Of a stretch of DNA of 64,000 bases, positions 10,861 to 24,189 are shown piece after piece. Made by a program: the position numbers and the translations under genes. This DNA comes from Branchinecta lynchi (lineage: Eukaryota > Arthropoda > Branchiopoda > Anostraca > Branchinectidae). Under the pieces are notes generated by a model. That model searched no databases. It was not told the DNA's origin and saw nothing but the letters and a program-made list of their open reading frames with translations. How positions within the stretch are numbered: position 1 is the first letter of the stretch; each line of letters starts with the position of its first letter. The stretch covers positions 1-64,000 of the forward strand of contig JAKZAP010000053.1 in NCBI GenBank assembly GCA_023053575.1. The letters run 5' to 3'.

Positions 10861-12700
10861 ACCGCACTGAAGACTATGTTGGACAGCAAACCAACCACAC
10901 CCGCAAACCTGTTTCCTTGAATTGTTCTTGAGTGATTTCTCTGTTCCCACCCATAAAGTGCCCTTTTGGGTTGATCTGGCTGTACATCAATCCGGGAAAT
11001 GGACCACTTTATTGAATGACTGCTGAGTTTCAAACTCCCGTCAGTGACCGTGATACCCGCACCAACTCGTCAGACCGAGGTTGGATCAGGCCAGGATATC
11101 TGAATAACACAACTAGGTGAATGGGCGCAGTTTTGCCAAGTTTATCTCAATCGCTCAACCGATTTGGTCCATCAGCGTCTAAAAAAATGTTAGGACCCAC
11201 CTCTACAGCACTAAAATATACCGTAATGGCAAGAAGAGGCTCGGACACATAAATGGCACATATTTCGCATCTTCGTCTACCATCCATCAAGCATCACTCG
11301 AATGGAGCATTTCCGAAAAATTTCCAGTGGGCCTACCGGTCCGGTACCCCCCAGCCCCACCTACACCCAACGGACGTCAGTTCCGGTTTGGGCCTTAAAA
11401 TACATGTAGGTCCCATGAATTTTGTACCTTTCAAGTTTTATCCCAATCCCTCTATCCGTTCGGCCCCCACTCGTATTACAATATTTCTGAGACCTCCTTG
11501 CAACAGTCGAATCCGAGCACATTCTAGGGCCCGTGCACCCGTTTGGTTTTGAGGCGTATCACAAAGTTGCTCTGACCGACCTTTGTCGGGTTGTCGGATT
11601 TCATTTGGACACATAAGCAGCAAGTTTACGGCATCTGCTCCCATCAGCCTTCAAGTTTCCAGAAAACTGGATTGCCCGTTCACTTCACCTATTGCATCCT
11701 CGTACCAAATTTCAAACAGAACATCTCAACCCATTTGAGAACTATCATGGTAACAGACGGACAGAAAAACTTTACCAAATCGTTCGTGCTAATGTTTTGG
11801 ACCCCCCAAAACCCGGTTAGTTTACAAGCGAAAACGACAGCAGCGTAAATCTTCAAGCAGTGAAGTAATCTGTTGCAGTGTCTATCACAACTTTTCTGGT
11901 TTGCAAGACTATTGACTGCATAGTATGATCCTGATTCTATGTAATAGTCATTGGTGCAGGGAATTTGATGGTGAATTCATTAAAGTTCAATGGGCTGATA
12001 AAACTATCACGTTGTCATATTACCACCCCCTAGGATGCAATGTTACATCAGAAATCAGTCGATTCTTACCCAATTTATTTTTGGTGAAATACGGTTACGA
12101 CGATTTCTGCTGCCTGCCGAACTCCAATTTCGCTAACCTTGACAAATATAAGCGCAGTTTTCTTACACCTCTCTTGTCTTTGTTATTTAACATTTAAAAC
12201 TCTTTTTATTCCTTTAGAAAGTTATTTTTATAGAAATTAGATATAAATTAATGTATTTTCTTGACTTAATATTGTCTCGGCCACAAGTAAGTCTGATATA
12301 TATGTACATGTCTGAAACAAAAAAATTTCAGCTCTGGAACAAAAACAAAACAAAACCTTGTAAACCAGATTCAGCTTAGCATCAGCCAAGGATAGGGATA
12401 TACCTCATCCTGGTAAGTTTCTTTCAGTTAATTTTGACTTTTCTTTCATTATAATATCCTAGAGGAAATCTTGCCTGCTAGAAGGCAACTCTGTAGCCTA
12501 ATGCATAAATCCTCGATTTTCTGTCATATCATATGCTATTCTCTAGTACTAGAGCAGTGTTTGGGCCTGTACCAAGGTATGTCATTGCAGTTGTTTGGTT
12601 CGTGTGTAGGATTTCCAATTTTTTTGCCCCATTCCTGATTTTTTTTTTTTTTTAAATGTCTCTTTGGTCTGTAAATAAATTGGTACATGAGAGGTATCCA
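10861..12700. other. No gene; dispersed repeat at 11040-11815
   Basis: The part near 11705-11800 has AACATCTCAACCCATTTGAG, CTATCATGGTAACAGACGGA and TTTTGGACCCCCC. These resemble the end of the GGATCCC family (ACAGACGGACAGAC) and the GGACCGGATCC segments near 26600, 56500 and 63850. The remainder is AT-rich with no exon I can support. Confidence 0.4.
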
Positions 12701-12713
12701 ACCCAGATCCAAC

Positions 12714-13414
12714 CAGTCTAGTACACTAGCCCCATTTCAGGCACGGTGCTCAAACGTCTAGCACCATGCCTGGGTGCTAGACGTTAAAGCACTGTACCTT
12801 GGATTTCATGTATGGTGCATGGATTTCAGTATACAGTGCATACAGAAAAAACACAGTTTCTGTCATCACAACTGAGCTCCGGCTCGGACAGGGCTGAAAT
12901 TACTACTAAGAATTAGAGAAATCAAAGACAATCCTTTATACATTTTTCACAACAAAAACAAAAGGGCTCTAATGATGATGCAGATGAAAAACCTAACAGC
13001 ACCCTATCTATTCTCCATGTATTTTCCCTATCTATTCCCCAAGCGCCAATATTCTGGTTGGCTACTAGGTAGAAAAAGCTGAGGCACAGGACACTTTGCA
13101 TGCAAAATCCTTGACTATGTAGAAAAGGAAATGAGGTTTTTCACATCTGTCATCAGCCGAGCCCTTTTGTTTTTGTTGTGAATAATATATAAAGGATTGT
13201 CTTTGATTTCTCTAATTCATGGTAGTAATTTCAGCCCTGTCCGAGCTGGTGCTCAGTTGTGATGACAGAAACTGTGTTTTTTCTGTATGCACTGTATACT
13301 GAAATCCATGCACCATACATGAAATCCAAGGTACAGTGCTTTAACGTCTAGCACCCAGGCATGGTGCTAGACGTTTGAGCACCGTGCCTGAAAAGGGGCT
13401 AGTGTACTAGACTG
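12714..13414. mobile_element. hAT-type foldback MITE with 8-bp target duplication
   Basis: Arms of about 270 bp are near-perfect inverted repeats, starting CAGTCTAGTACACTAGCCCC at 12714 and ending with its complement at 13414. The element is flanked by GATCCAAC at 12706-12713 and 13415-13422, an exact 8-bp duplication. CAG...CTG ends and an 8-bp duplication are features of the hAT superfamily. The spacer (about 12990-13139) is unique and noncoding. It depends on a transposase elsewhere. Confidence 0.85.
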
Positions 13415-13544
13415 GATCCAACCTGAATTTAGATAACTTCGAACTTGCCCTGAAGATATTACCAGCAAACTTCTGCGCAGTCCCAAATTTATCCTACATC
13501 ATGCAGGGTGTCTTTCTTCATAGAACTTATAAATACAGTAAAGG

Positions 13545-14150
13545 TAGGCTATGCTTATTTGAACACCTCTGTCGGTTCTTTACATAGCTTGCCTAACCAG
13601 GCACCATGTCGATACCCATGAGCAACGGCTTGGAAAACCCATGATGTTCGACAAATCAAAAATATGAAGTGAAAATCTGCTTTTCCCAACAGATTTGTGT
13701 GGGGTATTGTTCTCTTTCTCCGAAACATGGGGCTACAGCATGTAAGCATCATCTAAGAAAGTAGTCCTATATATAAAGCCTATATGCTTATTTGAACATA
13801 CCCTAACAATAAATTGTCGCTGAAGAAAAATGATAAAACCATCCTTGGTAACTTGCTACTTGCCTAAACCTAGTTCTTTCCATACCTCGCCTAATCAGGC
13901 ACCATGTCGATACCCGTGAGCAACGGCTTGGAAAACTCATGATCTTCGACAAATCGAAATTATGAAGTGAAAACTGATTTTTCCAACAGATTTGTGTTGG
14001 GTATTGTTCTCTTTCTCCGAGACATGGGGCCACAGCACGTAAGCATCATCTCACAAAGTAGGCATATATATATAGCCTATAGCCTATACGCTTATTACCT
14101 ATACGCTACCCTAACAATAAATTGTCGCAGAAGAAAATGTGAAAACCATC
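13545..14150. repeat. Tandem duplication, unit about 300 bp
   Basis: Two copies share GGCACCATGTCGATACCC, GAGCAACGGCTTGGAAAA, CAACAGATTTGTGT, GTATTGTTCTCTTTCTCCGA and ACATGGGGC, about 300 bp apart. Open frames in either strand differ between the copies, so coding is not supported. The first copy begins with TAGGCTATGCTTATTTGAAC. Confidence 0.6.
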
Positions 14151-16200
14151 CTTTGTAACTTGCTACTTGCCTAAAATGTTGAACTGGTATCACAATTAGT
14201 AGGCTAATATTCGAAGAAAAAGTTGGATATTTTCGGCAACATGTTGGTCAAGAGATTCTATGCACACATAAACTTTGCTGGAATTTTCCTTTCACTGATA
14301 AACAGCCTTCAAATCTACATTGAACTGATTCCAAATTGCTCTACCTTGCTCCTAGTTTGTTCAAACAAGCGAATGAAGAAGAGAAGTTTGAAACAAAAGA
14401 ATTTCTGTCGACAGATATTTTTCAGTTTAATTTTGTGGCATTAAGATTGAAGAAATAGTTAGTTACTCAGTGATACCAAGTTTTTTGTTCCCCCTTTCTA
14501 TTTCACTGTTTTGTAGGCATAAACAAAGCCATGTATGGACAAAATCGAGATAGGAATTCAAATAAGCATAGACTACCTCGACTCTTTCTTAGAGCATGCA
14601 TTTCCTAATGTTACGACATTGTGCCCAAATACTGAGGATTTGTGAATGACTTATCCAAATGAGGTCCAACATGCAAGACATCTACTCCCTTGTTTTCAGT
14701 TTTGATACAGAAATAACTATTTAGATTTCTGGTTAAGAATTTGTGACTTGTCATTCTGAACCACAGTAGGTAGAATGGAAAACCAAGCAGCACGGGACAC
14801 CCTTACCATTAGTTCCCTACGCATTTTTGGTATTAGGATGGTATTAAGTATTACGCATTTTTGGGTGGCTGGGCCGTGGGCAAAAAAAAAAAATGGCTGT
14901 CTGGAATCCAGGCTTCACCCTTATAAATTATGCAGTCTAGGGTAAAATTTAAAAGCAAGACTTGGCCTTTAGGTTTGAGTAGGGTACAACCCAGTCATAC
15001 ACACATCTACAAATTTTGGGAACAGTCAGTGCTCTAACATTCCAGCAGCAGGATTGTGGGCATCCCCCACTGTATTCCAACAGATAAGCACTGTGTGCAT
15101 TAAGCTGGGGCACTGTGTCCTTGAGTAAAGGTATAATTGTAAATTGAAAAAGAATTTTTTTTTCTCAAAAAGATTTTTACTTGGGGGAGAACTACCCTTG
15201 ACCAAGTCTACCACAAATCTCTGAATTTTGCAAGCCCCATGCCAAACATTGGATATACATAGCATTGGGTAGATCCTATCCCCAAGGCTAGATAGTTTAG
15301 GCTATGCATATAGGGTATATATATAAATCATAGGTTTGTAGTAGACTGCTCGTTTTAAACTCTGTAGTACTAGCTATAATAATATTTGCTGCAAGCAAGC
15401 TCTGCTACTTTGCCCCCCCCCCCCCAAAAAAAAATTAAATAAAGAAATAATCAGGTTTATCAGTACCAGTAATATGCCCACATGTACTAACCACTAACCC
15501 AGTATACAACCCAGCAGAGACATTATAATCCCAAACAATCAGCAGCTAATTGATAAGTTTTGATTCTGTTCTTGGCCAGAAAAGGCAGTAATTGATTAGT
15601 AGGTATCAACTAATGTATCAGGAGTTTTTCAGAAACTTGAACTTTGACTGGTTTACTAGGTGATAATGTAGTCCCTGATCCAGATTAAAAAATAGCAGGT
15701 TGCTTTACTGTTTATGTTGGGTACCGTACCCTACTTATTCCCCGTCGTCACCCATTTGCTATGCTAGGCCAAACCGTGTTCTTACTGAATGAACCATTCA
15801 GGTAGCATCTAAAAAATGTGGTCAGAGACTTCTAAGAAACTATCTTGTCATACTTCTTGGTGAGGTCACAATTAAATTTTGGGGTAAATTCTGATAACCA
15901 AATAATTGACCAGCAAATTTGATAACTGATAATGGTTTCTGTTTTAGATTGAAGTGCAGTCAAGCCTTCTGAAATTCAGAATATTGTCAGCACCATCCAT
16001 AAAGCAAAAGACACAGACGTATGTGCCCGTGGAACTTTCTGCATCTATAGAGGCTCTGTCATCATAACTGTTACAGGAATCAGCAGGGCTTGGAAGAGAA
16101 TCACAATAGGTAAGTTTTTAACCCAACACGTAACTTACAAGGGCTTCAATGGTTTTCTATCCAAATGACCTTTGGTCATTCAAAAAACATCCAAGTAACT
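14151..16200. other. No gene recognised
   Basis: AT-rich sequence. A segment at about 15955-16108 has an acceptor-like TTTCTGTTTTAG and donor-like CAATAG/GTAAG, but every frame has an internal stop. A poly-C/poly-A junction lies at about 15413-15435. Confidence 0.35.
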
Positions 16201-17301
16201 GGTGGTTGTAAATATTATGCCAGTAGATAATAAAGAGTTTTATTTGTATTATCTTTCTTGCTTGAAAGTAGTTGCTGTTTAGGATGGGAATATTTCAACA
16301 TTTCGGATATCAGTTTATAAATGCGTACTCCCTGTAAACATTTGAACGCCATTAATTTGTGTTGCCTTTCTTGCTCGTTACTAGTTGATGTTTAAGATGG
16401 AATATTCAGTATCTGAAATCTTTCTTGCCCTCATCCTTGACCAGAACAGTGGATCGGTTTGTGAGAAGTATAAGCTAGAGATTTGATTTGTTTGATGTTT
16501 AAAGTTTTTTCATCCGCACCAGAGCAAAATAACACTAGGAAGTAGCACCAAGACTTGACAAAATTCACACACTCGAATAGCAGCGATACTAGCACCCGTA
16601 AATGTAGAGAATGTCCCTACTGAACCTTATTCAGTTTTCACCAACGCTGGCTCCGGTAACTTCCTATTCTGAACATTGCAAAAAAATGCAAAAAAGCCTC
16701 AATTGTTTCCTCGATGTGTGCAGACCGCACCTTTCCTTTACTAGAAATTCCTTAACCTGCAAGTTTGTCTCACTTCAAGTGCCACAAGCGTAGTGGGCGG
16801 TGCTACGAGTATGGACTGTTTGCAAAGCATAAAAGCAAAGGTCTTGGCGCTACTCCCTAGTGTTATTTTGCTGTGATCTGCACACACATTTTCAGTCTCT
16901 TCTTTCATTTCTACTACCTTTCTTGCTCAGAGGCAGTTGCTATTTGGATGAGAGTATTTAATTTCTTAGTTAGAAAATTCGTTCTCATTACACTGCAAAG
17001 AAATGATGTAGCGTCAATTGTTTCCTCTCTGTGTGCAGACCGCACCTTTGCTTTACTAGAAAATGTAGTTGACTTATCCGCTTTGCACGGTCAAACATGA
17101 TTCACAGTCAGCTTCTGCTGAAGGAATATCTATTTACTAGAAATTTCTTAACCCACAAGTTTGTCTCACTTTAAATGCCGCAAGCGTAGTGGGCGGCGCT
17201 ACGAGTATGGCCCGTTAGCAAAGCACGGAAAGCATAGGTCTTGGCGCGACTACCATAGTGTTATTTTTTTTAAATAGAAATTTCTCAACCCGCAAGTTTG
17301 T

Positions 17302-18527
17302 TCAATTCAATTCAATTCAATATAATCTAAAAAACAGATACGGACAAGCCGATGGGTCGTTTTTACGTCAATACATAACGTCATAACAGAACAATCTAGA
17401 AGTATATACAATTTTGCGACATTTATACCGGCATCTTATGATAAATATGGTCAGTATACAAATACATTAAATCAATCAGATATAAAATACAAATAACATA
17501 AAAATTAACGTTCAGAAGCGCTCTGAGTTATATACACGAACAAACGAGGGGACGAAACTCTGAGCATACCTAGTTCGCAAAGCTACCACCGGCTCTAAAC
17601 GAGGCACAGGATCGGCAGCTTGACGAGGAAGACGACTTCGGAAGGGGAGAAAATCAGGAGGGAGTATATCCCGGTGAAGTGGGTTTTGTACTATAAATGT
17701 ACCGAACTTCATACAAAGTTGAAGTCGGCGGCATGAAAGGGTATATAATTTATATTTCTTTAGGAGCTGAATGTATGGGACCTTTGGAGCTTTAGATGTA
17801 ACCAGCAACGCTCTATACTGTATCCTCTCAAGCAAATCCGACTGTTCCTGGGTCAGACCAAAATGCCAAACTGGACAGCCATATTCTAGGTTAGAACGGA
17901 TAAAAGAAATGTAAACGCGTAGTAAATGGGGAGATGGAACACCGTAACGGGACAAAAGTTTAAGGTAGCTTATAGCCGCGTTAGCTTTTTTAAGTATACT
18001 CTCAACCTGTCTTTGCCACCTCAGATCCGAGGTTATGTATACTCCCAGCAGCTTCAGTTCATTAACCTGACATTCATCTGGGAGTGGTGGGTTGAAAGAT
18101 AGGGTACCTTGAAGGAAAGAAACTGTTAAAATCACAGACTTATTCATATTAACAACCATTTTGTCAGACTCTGCTTCCTCGCAGATATCTTTCATTATGG
18201 TTGCAGAGCTACTTTGGATATTTTTATAGCACTTTTCCAGAACAGACAAGTCATCGACGTATTTCAGCCGGTCTGGTGAACTTCGGGCCAGCTCGTTGAC
18301 CATAACAAGAAACAACAGTGGACCTAAAATAGTACCCTGAGGCACACCGCAAAAAACTGGGAGGGAGTCAGAAAACGTTGATTTATATTTTGTCCGTTGG
18401 GTTCTATGCGACAGAAAATTCGCAATTATTTTCACAAGGAAAGGGTGAACATTAAAATCTAAAATTAACTTCTTTAAAAGCACACTATGGCAGACAAGGT
18501 CGAATGCTTTCCTCAGGTCAATCGCAA
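17302..18527 (-). mobile_element. 5'-truncated non-LTR retrotransposon with TTCAA tail
   Basis: On the minus strand the insertion ends with repeats of TTGAA (17302-17322), a microsatellite-type 3' tail known from several LINE clades. It splits a host repeat: CGCAAGTTTG lies to its left and TCTCGCTTTAAATGC to its right, and these are contiguous in sister copies at 17160 and 19005. Only TGT is duplicated at the junction. Endonuclease and the N-terminal reverse transcriptase are missing. Another LINE 3' end with the same tail lies at 51085-51450. Confidence 0.8.
17512..18527 (-). pseudogene. LINE reverse transcriptase, N-terminally truncated
   Basis: An uninterrupted minus-strand frame of about 345 codons encodes the catalytic core of a non-LTR reverse transcriptase. 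RKAFDLVCHSVLLKKL (motif A, Asp at about residue 17) comes first, then GVPQGTILGPLLF (residues 68-80, motif B). YVDD (97-100, motif C) carries the two catalytic Asp residues, followed by NMNKS, LLGVYITSDLRW and a C-terminal thumb-like LEYGCPVWHFGL. The first seven residues, MPHLKRD, are read from flanking host repeat, so the ATG at 18549 is not native. RNA-dependent DNA synthesis at the nick is the family function. The frame is intact but cannot be autonomous without its 5' half. A CR1/Jockey-like affiliation is an inference. Confidence 0.85.
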
Positions 18528-19630
18528 TGTCTCGCTTTAAATGCGGCAAGCGTAGTGGGCGGCGCTACGAGTATGGCCCGTTTGCGAAAATAACATTAGG
18601 GAGTAGCGCCAAGACTTGACAAAACACTCTGGATGTCTAACTCTTCGTTCCGATGAGGAATCACCGTGTACCTAGCGGAAGAGCCAAAAGCGTCACCACA
18701 GCTGGCCCAACGAACCGCGTTGATTGGTTGATACAGAATTTGAGCCGTCATTCGGCCGACCTTTCTCGTTCTTCTCGAGGTTTGCCGGCGTGTTTGGACT
18801 TAGTCATATATTGACACACTCGTATAGTAGCGATACTAGCACCCCTAGCGGTAGAGAACGTCCCTACTGAAACTTATTCAGTTTTCACCAACCCTGGCTC
18901 CAATAACTTCATATTCTGAACATTGCAAACAAACGATACAGCCTCAATTGTTTCCTCGGTGTGTTCAGACCGCACCTTTGCTTTACTAGAAATTTCTTAA
19001 CCCGCAAGTTTGTCTCGCTTTAAATGCCGAGTATGGCCCGTTTACAAAGAATAGAAAGCACATGTCTTGGTGCTACTCCCTAGTGTTATTTTGCTCTGAT
19101 CCGCACACAAATTTTCAGTTCCTTCTTTCATTTTTATTACCTTTTTTGTTCGGAGGCAGTTGCTATTTTGGATGAGAGTATTTAATTTGGTGATGGATAT
19201 CAGGATATCAGTTAGAAAATTCCTCCTCCTTACAAAGAGTTTGAGTGTCTTCTTTCATTTTTTATGACCTTTCTTGTTCAAAAGTAGTTGCGATTTAAGA
19301 TTGGAATATTCAGTATTGGAATCTTTTCTTGCCTTGGCGATTTATTAGAACAGAGGATGGATTTATATGATTCGCTTTGATGTGGCCAGGTTCGCTTTAC
19401 TGGCATACAAATCTGTTATGCCTTCTTTAATTTTATTACCGTTCTTGCTCAGAAGCAGTTGCTATTTTGGATGGAGTATTTGATTTTTTTCTGATATCAT
19501 TTAAAAATGCGTCCTTCTTAGAAACAGTATTAATGCCTTCTTTAATTTTTTGACCTTTCTTGTTCGAAAGTAGTTGGTCTTTAGGACGGAAATGTCCAAT
19601 ACCTACATCTTTTCTTGCCTTGGCCATGGA

Positions 19631-22600
19631 TTTGAACAGAGGATGGATTCAAATCAAGCTTTAGCTGGAGGGATGATGAGTGTTAAGATGTCAAAATGGT
19701 CCCATATAAGAAACTTTTCCATGCAGAAGTACAAGTAGCCTACAAAGTACAGTAGAGTTTATGAGCTGAGTGCTGACAACCCAGGTTTGTGTGTTGCACT
19801 TGGCTTAACCATGTCTGGAAATGTGAAATATTGAGACAAAAAAAAATGCATTTTTTTTTCGAACAATTTTTGCTGTGATGAAAATATGAATGTGACTTAG
19901 TTCAGAAACAAAGAGTGCTAAGTGTCAATACAACGATCATATCTTTTGTGCGTCAATGGTCCACAGCTTAGTGAGAATAGAAAGCTTGATGAGCTGTGTA
20001 GTTGAAATAGAGGATGGGTTTGCTATACGGAAACAACATCATAAACCAACTATATTCAGACATTAATTTACGTTCTAATTGAAGTTTTTAATTGCAGGAT
20101 CATAAACGCCTGGCCCTGTCAGACTTAGAAGCGTGTCTCATATTCCCTTGGACGCCAGCTACACTGGAAGAGCTATTTGGGTCATCATGAGTCAAGGATG
20201 CACCGGATTGAACAACATTTAGTGGAGCGTAATGGGTTGAGAATGTTCAAAACTGATTAAGCTAAAGAATAATACAGTTTTCCTTCCAATGCTTCATTGT
20301 ATGCTATAGCATAAATTAAAGTATATTTGCTTGCCATCTTATGTCTTTGTAAGCAGTCAGACTGGCCTTTATTGTATGCTGCTGTGTTACTAAAGCAGTG
20401 TAGCAAAATTAGATGGTCAATCCAATTTATGAGCTCTTGATGTATGTCGGAGCTGAACTCAACCCTTTAGTGTAAGGCAAGGTGCTACGATGCTAATGCC
20501 ACCAAGGGCTCGTCATTCACAAACTGTCGCCTAGTTCTTAGGGCATCACCCTAGGATTCATTCTTGTTGTTACTGATTGCATTCTTAGAGAACCTCTTAT
20601 ACGTATTAGGGCGGTATGGTCTGCGAATGTTGAGGTAAGCTCTGCGAAATGCTGATCCTCAACAAGATTTAGAGAGACCAGCAACGTAAATAAAACCCCA
20701 ATTCTACAGCCGACCCTGTAACAAAGGTGCAAAAACATTCCTATGGGCACCATGTGGTAGGCTTCAAAGCACAACAGAATGTTTGATGACTACAGTGTAC
20801 AAGTAGCTACAGAGGACTAAAAGTTCCCAATGATCAGAAAGAGACTACTAAATTGTTACACAGCTAGATAGACTTGGTCCCATTCTCAAAGGGTTACTGG
20901 TCACTATGATTTGACCAAGATCGTAAAAGATCATGAAATTCAACTGTGGAGTACTGAATTCATCTTCTTTGAAGTGGTACACCCTAGCCAAAGAGGCATG
21001 GGGGGACTGTTTTTCTAAAGTGGGGCTTAGACCAGAGGAAATGGATGGTAAGTTCCGGAGTGGATTGGGAAATAAGAAAATCAAGTTACGCAAGTCGGAA
21101 ACTGCTTTTCTAAAGTGGGGACTAGACCAGAGGAACTGAAATGGATGGTAAGTTTGGGAGTAGCTTTTTTTTATCGACGGATCTAGTTTATGAGCCTCCT
21201 GATGATTGTCAGGATTGGGACAGTGTCGGTAGCAGGCAAACATCTGAGCTGCACCTTCTAATGTGGGACAAGGGGCAGTGCTAAATATCATCAAGAATCA
21301 CATCAACTGCCGCCAAGTTATTAGGTCATACTAGGGTGTTCAAGAGTTGTAAACTTCCCTCGCTCTTGTGGACTCTCCAGATACAATAGTTTTGTTTTCG
21401 CAGATACCATGGTATCTGATACCACAGTCTCAAGTCGTTTTTGCAGTTATCGTGGTATCTGATACCACGGTCAAAAGGCATTTTTGCAGTAATGGTGGTA
21501 TCTGGCCAGTTATCGTGGTACGTGATATTCACATACCACGGTCCGACCATGTATCTGAAAAAGTCATCTCACTTTCATCAAATTTGGCAGTTTGATGGGA
21601 AAGAAGTTTGGCACTTCGCGATATGACCGAACATCAGTTTCCAGTTACCATGGTAACAGAGACCATGGTATCTGCAAAAACGCAACTAATGTTACCATTG
21701 CGAGTACCATTTCCCTTGGTTGGTCCTACACTGCAATAATTTGCCGTGACTACAACTGTAGCCTGGAAATTTCAAACGATCAGATGACTAGAAATTTCAA
21801 ACATTGAGAAACCTATAATATGCTTACTGATAGAGGGGTAAACTTTATGATTGTATTCTTAGAGGATCGCTGGTCACAATGACTTGCCTCTGATATGTAT
21901 TACGTGCGTCAGGTCTGACAAATGTTCAGGTAAGGCTGGCTGAACATTGCTGCTTCAAAGTTGAGTGAGTCAATCTACTTCCAACCATGCAAGAAAGTTG
22001 TCAGAACACTGGTAATCCGTACAAGTGATCGGTACTGAAGCACAACAGACCGCACTGAACAGTCAAGTCCTAGAAACGAATATACTGTATATTCAACTCC
22101 TCTTGTCTAATGTTAGGAAAAATATTATGTTGGGCTTTTAGTTTGCAAAAGATGCTTAGTCCCATTTATAGAGAATTATTGGTGGTCAGAACCATTTGAC
22201 TAGGACAGGTGTTATATTACACTTTTTAGATTAACATTTCTGTAGAACAAACAAATAGTAGGAAAATAATGTACCGTAGAGTTTAAAATCAAAGCTGGAA
22301 TTAAATGGTGAATGAATGATTGAATCAAGCTAGGTACCGCAGTATATGGAGCCTTGCTTGTGCATGGAGCATTGCCTGCTAAACAAGGGCCTGTTTTGGT
22401 GCCTAACCTGAGATTCTTGCTACTGGTTGGAAAAAAAAAAATCAGATGAAAATAAAAGATCCCATTGATTTCAACAATGGAACACCCTAGATTAATCTTA
22501 CCAGACGGTTGTAGCCTACCATAATCATTTTGCTTTCTGCAAGCATTTTATATGGGACAGAATTTTTAACTTGTTTTTTCAAAAAGATTTGATTCTGACA

Positions 22601-23340
22601 GCGAAAAAAAATTGCATGAGAGGTATCCAACCTCGAACTTGGACTACAAATCTTACAAGGAAACTTCTGTGCAATCCAAAACAGGTTCTAGGTCATCCAG
22701 GACAGATCCAGGACTTCCTTCTTCATATTTAAGACCTTGATAGGACAGAAATTTTCCTTTCAAACATTTTAGGCCAGTTTCGAGGTTGTACAAGTTCGAG
22801 GTATGATACCCCTCCTGTACGTAAATAGAACTTTCAAGATTTAAGTGGGAAAATAACTTACAATACAGAAATTTACAATAACTTTAGAGGATGCGAGAAA
22901 ATAACTGAGAGGTTTTTTCAATCGAAGACTCACCAAAAATAATCCAAATGACTACCCCAGGTAGGTAAGCTCTGCTGAAACTTGGACCGTAACCACAAGG
23001 TTGAGAGAGACCAGCGAGGTTAATGCACACACAAGTCTCCTCCAACCCTGTAATAAAGGTGCCAAGATGTGAATGTCACAACACTGTTCCATGATGAAAG
23101 ACCATTTTTTGGCACACTGAAGGTTGGGATTTCATCAGACATACTTGAGTAGTCCAGCAAGCTACAACACCTGATCGATTTGCAACACATGGCAATCGAT
23201 CAATTTATTTTGCTTTTCTACACTCGTTGCCCAGACCTTTTGAAATTTCCGCGGTGGGTTAGTACGAGCTCGAAAAAGTAAATCGCCCCGGTGCCGCGGA
23301 GGTAACGGCAAGCGATAACAAGAAAATGGCGTATTGTTGA
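19631..23340. repeat. No gene; three diverged copies of a 200-bp block
   Basis: The blocks near 20560-20780, 21870-22000 and 22930-23100 share AGGTAAGCTCTGC, GAGAGACCAGC and CCCTGTAA(C/T)AAAGGTGC, the first and third most clearly. Another pair at 21000-21060 and 21100-21160 repeats TTTTCTAAAGTGGGGCTTAG. Its KEAWGDCF-like reading recalls LINE ORF2 ends at 2803 and 54180 but is too short to rely on. No exon is supported. Confidence 0.4.
21386..21689. mobile_element. Palindromic MITE, ATACCATGGTATCTG family
   Basis: The left end reads TTCGCAGATACCATGGTATC and the right end ATGGTATCTGCAAAAACGCA. The interior carries GTATCTGATACCACGG palindromes and the family segment GGGAAAGAAGTTTGGCACTT. It is short and noncoding, with the same ends as the copy at 3739-4198. 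Confidence 0.65.
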
Positions 23341-24189
23341 AGCTCGATCTATGGGACATTATAAATATTTATTTTCAAAGGATTTTACAAAAAATAAAGC
23401 ATAATAGCTGTCCATTGTGCTTTAAAGTCTTTGATTCATGTGAGCCGAGAAGCTGGGAGACGTCATCATTTTTCGATGGGTGGGATTTTACAAACACATT
23501 GTTACCTTTGTTTTCCTCAAAATCGTCAAGGTAGCCAACGTTATTCACAAATTACTTGAACATGATTCACTCCTGAAAGCAAGTCTGCCATTGCTAATTA
23601 ACTATTCATAGATCTCCCCGCGGTGGTCAAAAGAGTTACTAAACCTTCGAGAAGATCGAGTTGCGTGTAAGAGGATTAAAACAGAGGATTATATCACCAT
23701 GGGGACGTTTAGATATGTCGGATTTTTGGATATTTGGTCTCGGAAGCTGAATATTAGAATTCTAGACGTTGCAAGTGCTAGAATGCTTATGATGCAACTC
23801 ATTTTTTTCATTAAAAAACCATCTCAATTGATGTGTTACAACTTATTATTACAACGGTTGTACGATGCATTCACGGGGAACGCAACGGCGCTTTTTGTCG
23901 GCAAATCGTTAAATCTTGTCGCTAAAATCTGGGCTTGCCTCCCACGAAAATGGGCTAGTTTCGCCACTGGTTCTATGTAATATAGCCTATGGAGGTGGGA
24001 AATGGGTAATAAAAGTGTTGAATAGAACCTTACTACTAATCAATGTTTCAATTCAATCTAGTTTATTCATTACAAATCTTGAAACGGCGGTAAGCCGACT
24101 AGTTGAGTATTCATAAAACATACAGCAAGATTATAATATATCAAGCAATCTGCACATCCCATTATAACCCATAAACTGGCATGGGAATT
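23341..24189. other. No gene recognised
   Basis: A plus-strand frame of 93 codons at 23699-23980 resembles no family I know and shows no clear splice sites. The preceding 23220-23300 is locally GC-richer with CCGCGG sites. Confidence 0.3.

Larger units (their letters stand above)
16230..19630. repeat. Field of diverged tandem and dispersed repeats
   Basis: Two motifs recur. One is TTTCTTGCTCAGAAGCAGTT plus GCTATTTTGGATG (near 16255, 16375, 16920, 19145, 19270, 19445, 19560). The other is CGCAAGTTTGTCTC followed by AAGCGTAGTGGGCGG and GCTACGAGTATGG (near 16765, 17160, 18530, 19005). A related stretch, CTCAAATGCCTTGAACATAG, lies at about 59220-59345, just upstream of the duplicate THAP exon. 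No coding frame is conserved between copies. A LINE interrupts one copy at 17302-18527. Confidence 0.6.

Noticed and set aside
14060..14110. Microsatellite ATATATATAGCCTATAGCCTATA as a CRISPR-like repeat
   Set aside because: It is a two-unit local duplication in animal DNA; there are no spacers and no cas genes.
15955..16108. Possible exon between TTTCTGTTTTAG and CAATAG/GTAAG
   Set aside because: All three frames contain a stop before the donor.
23699..23980. 93-codon plus-strand frame
   Set aside because: No family resemblance and no conserved context; not supported as a gene.
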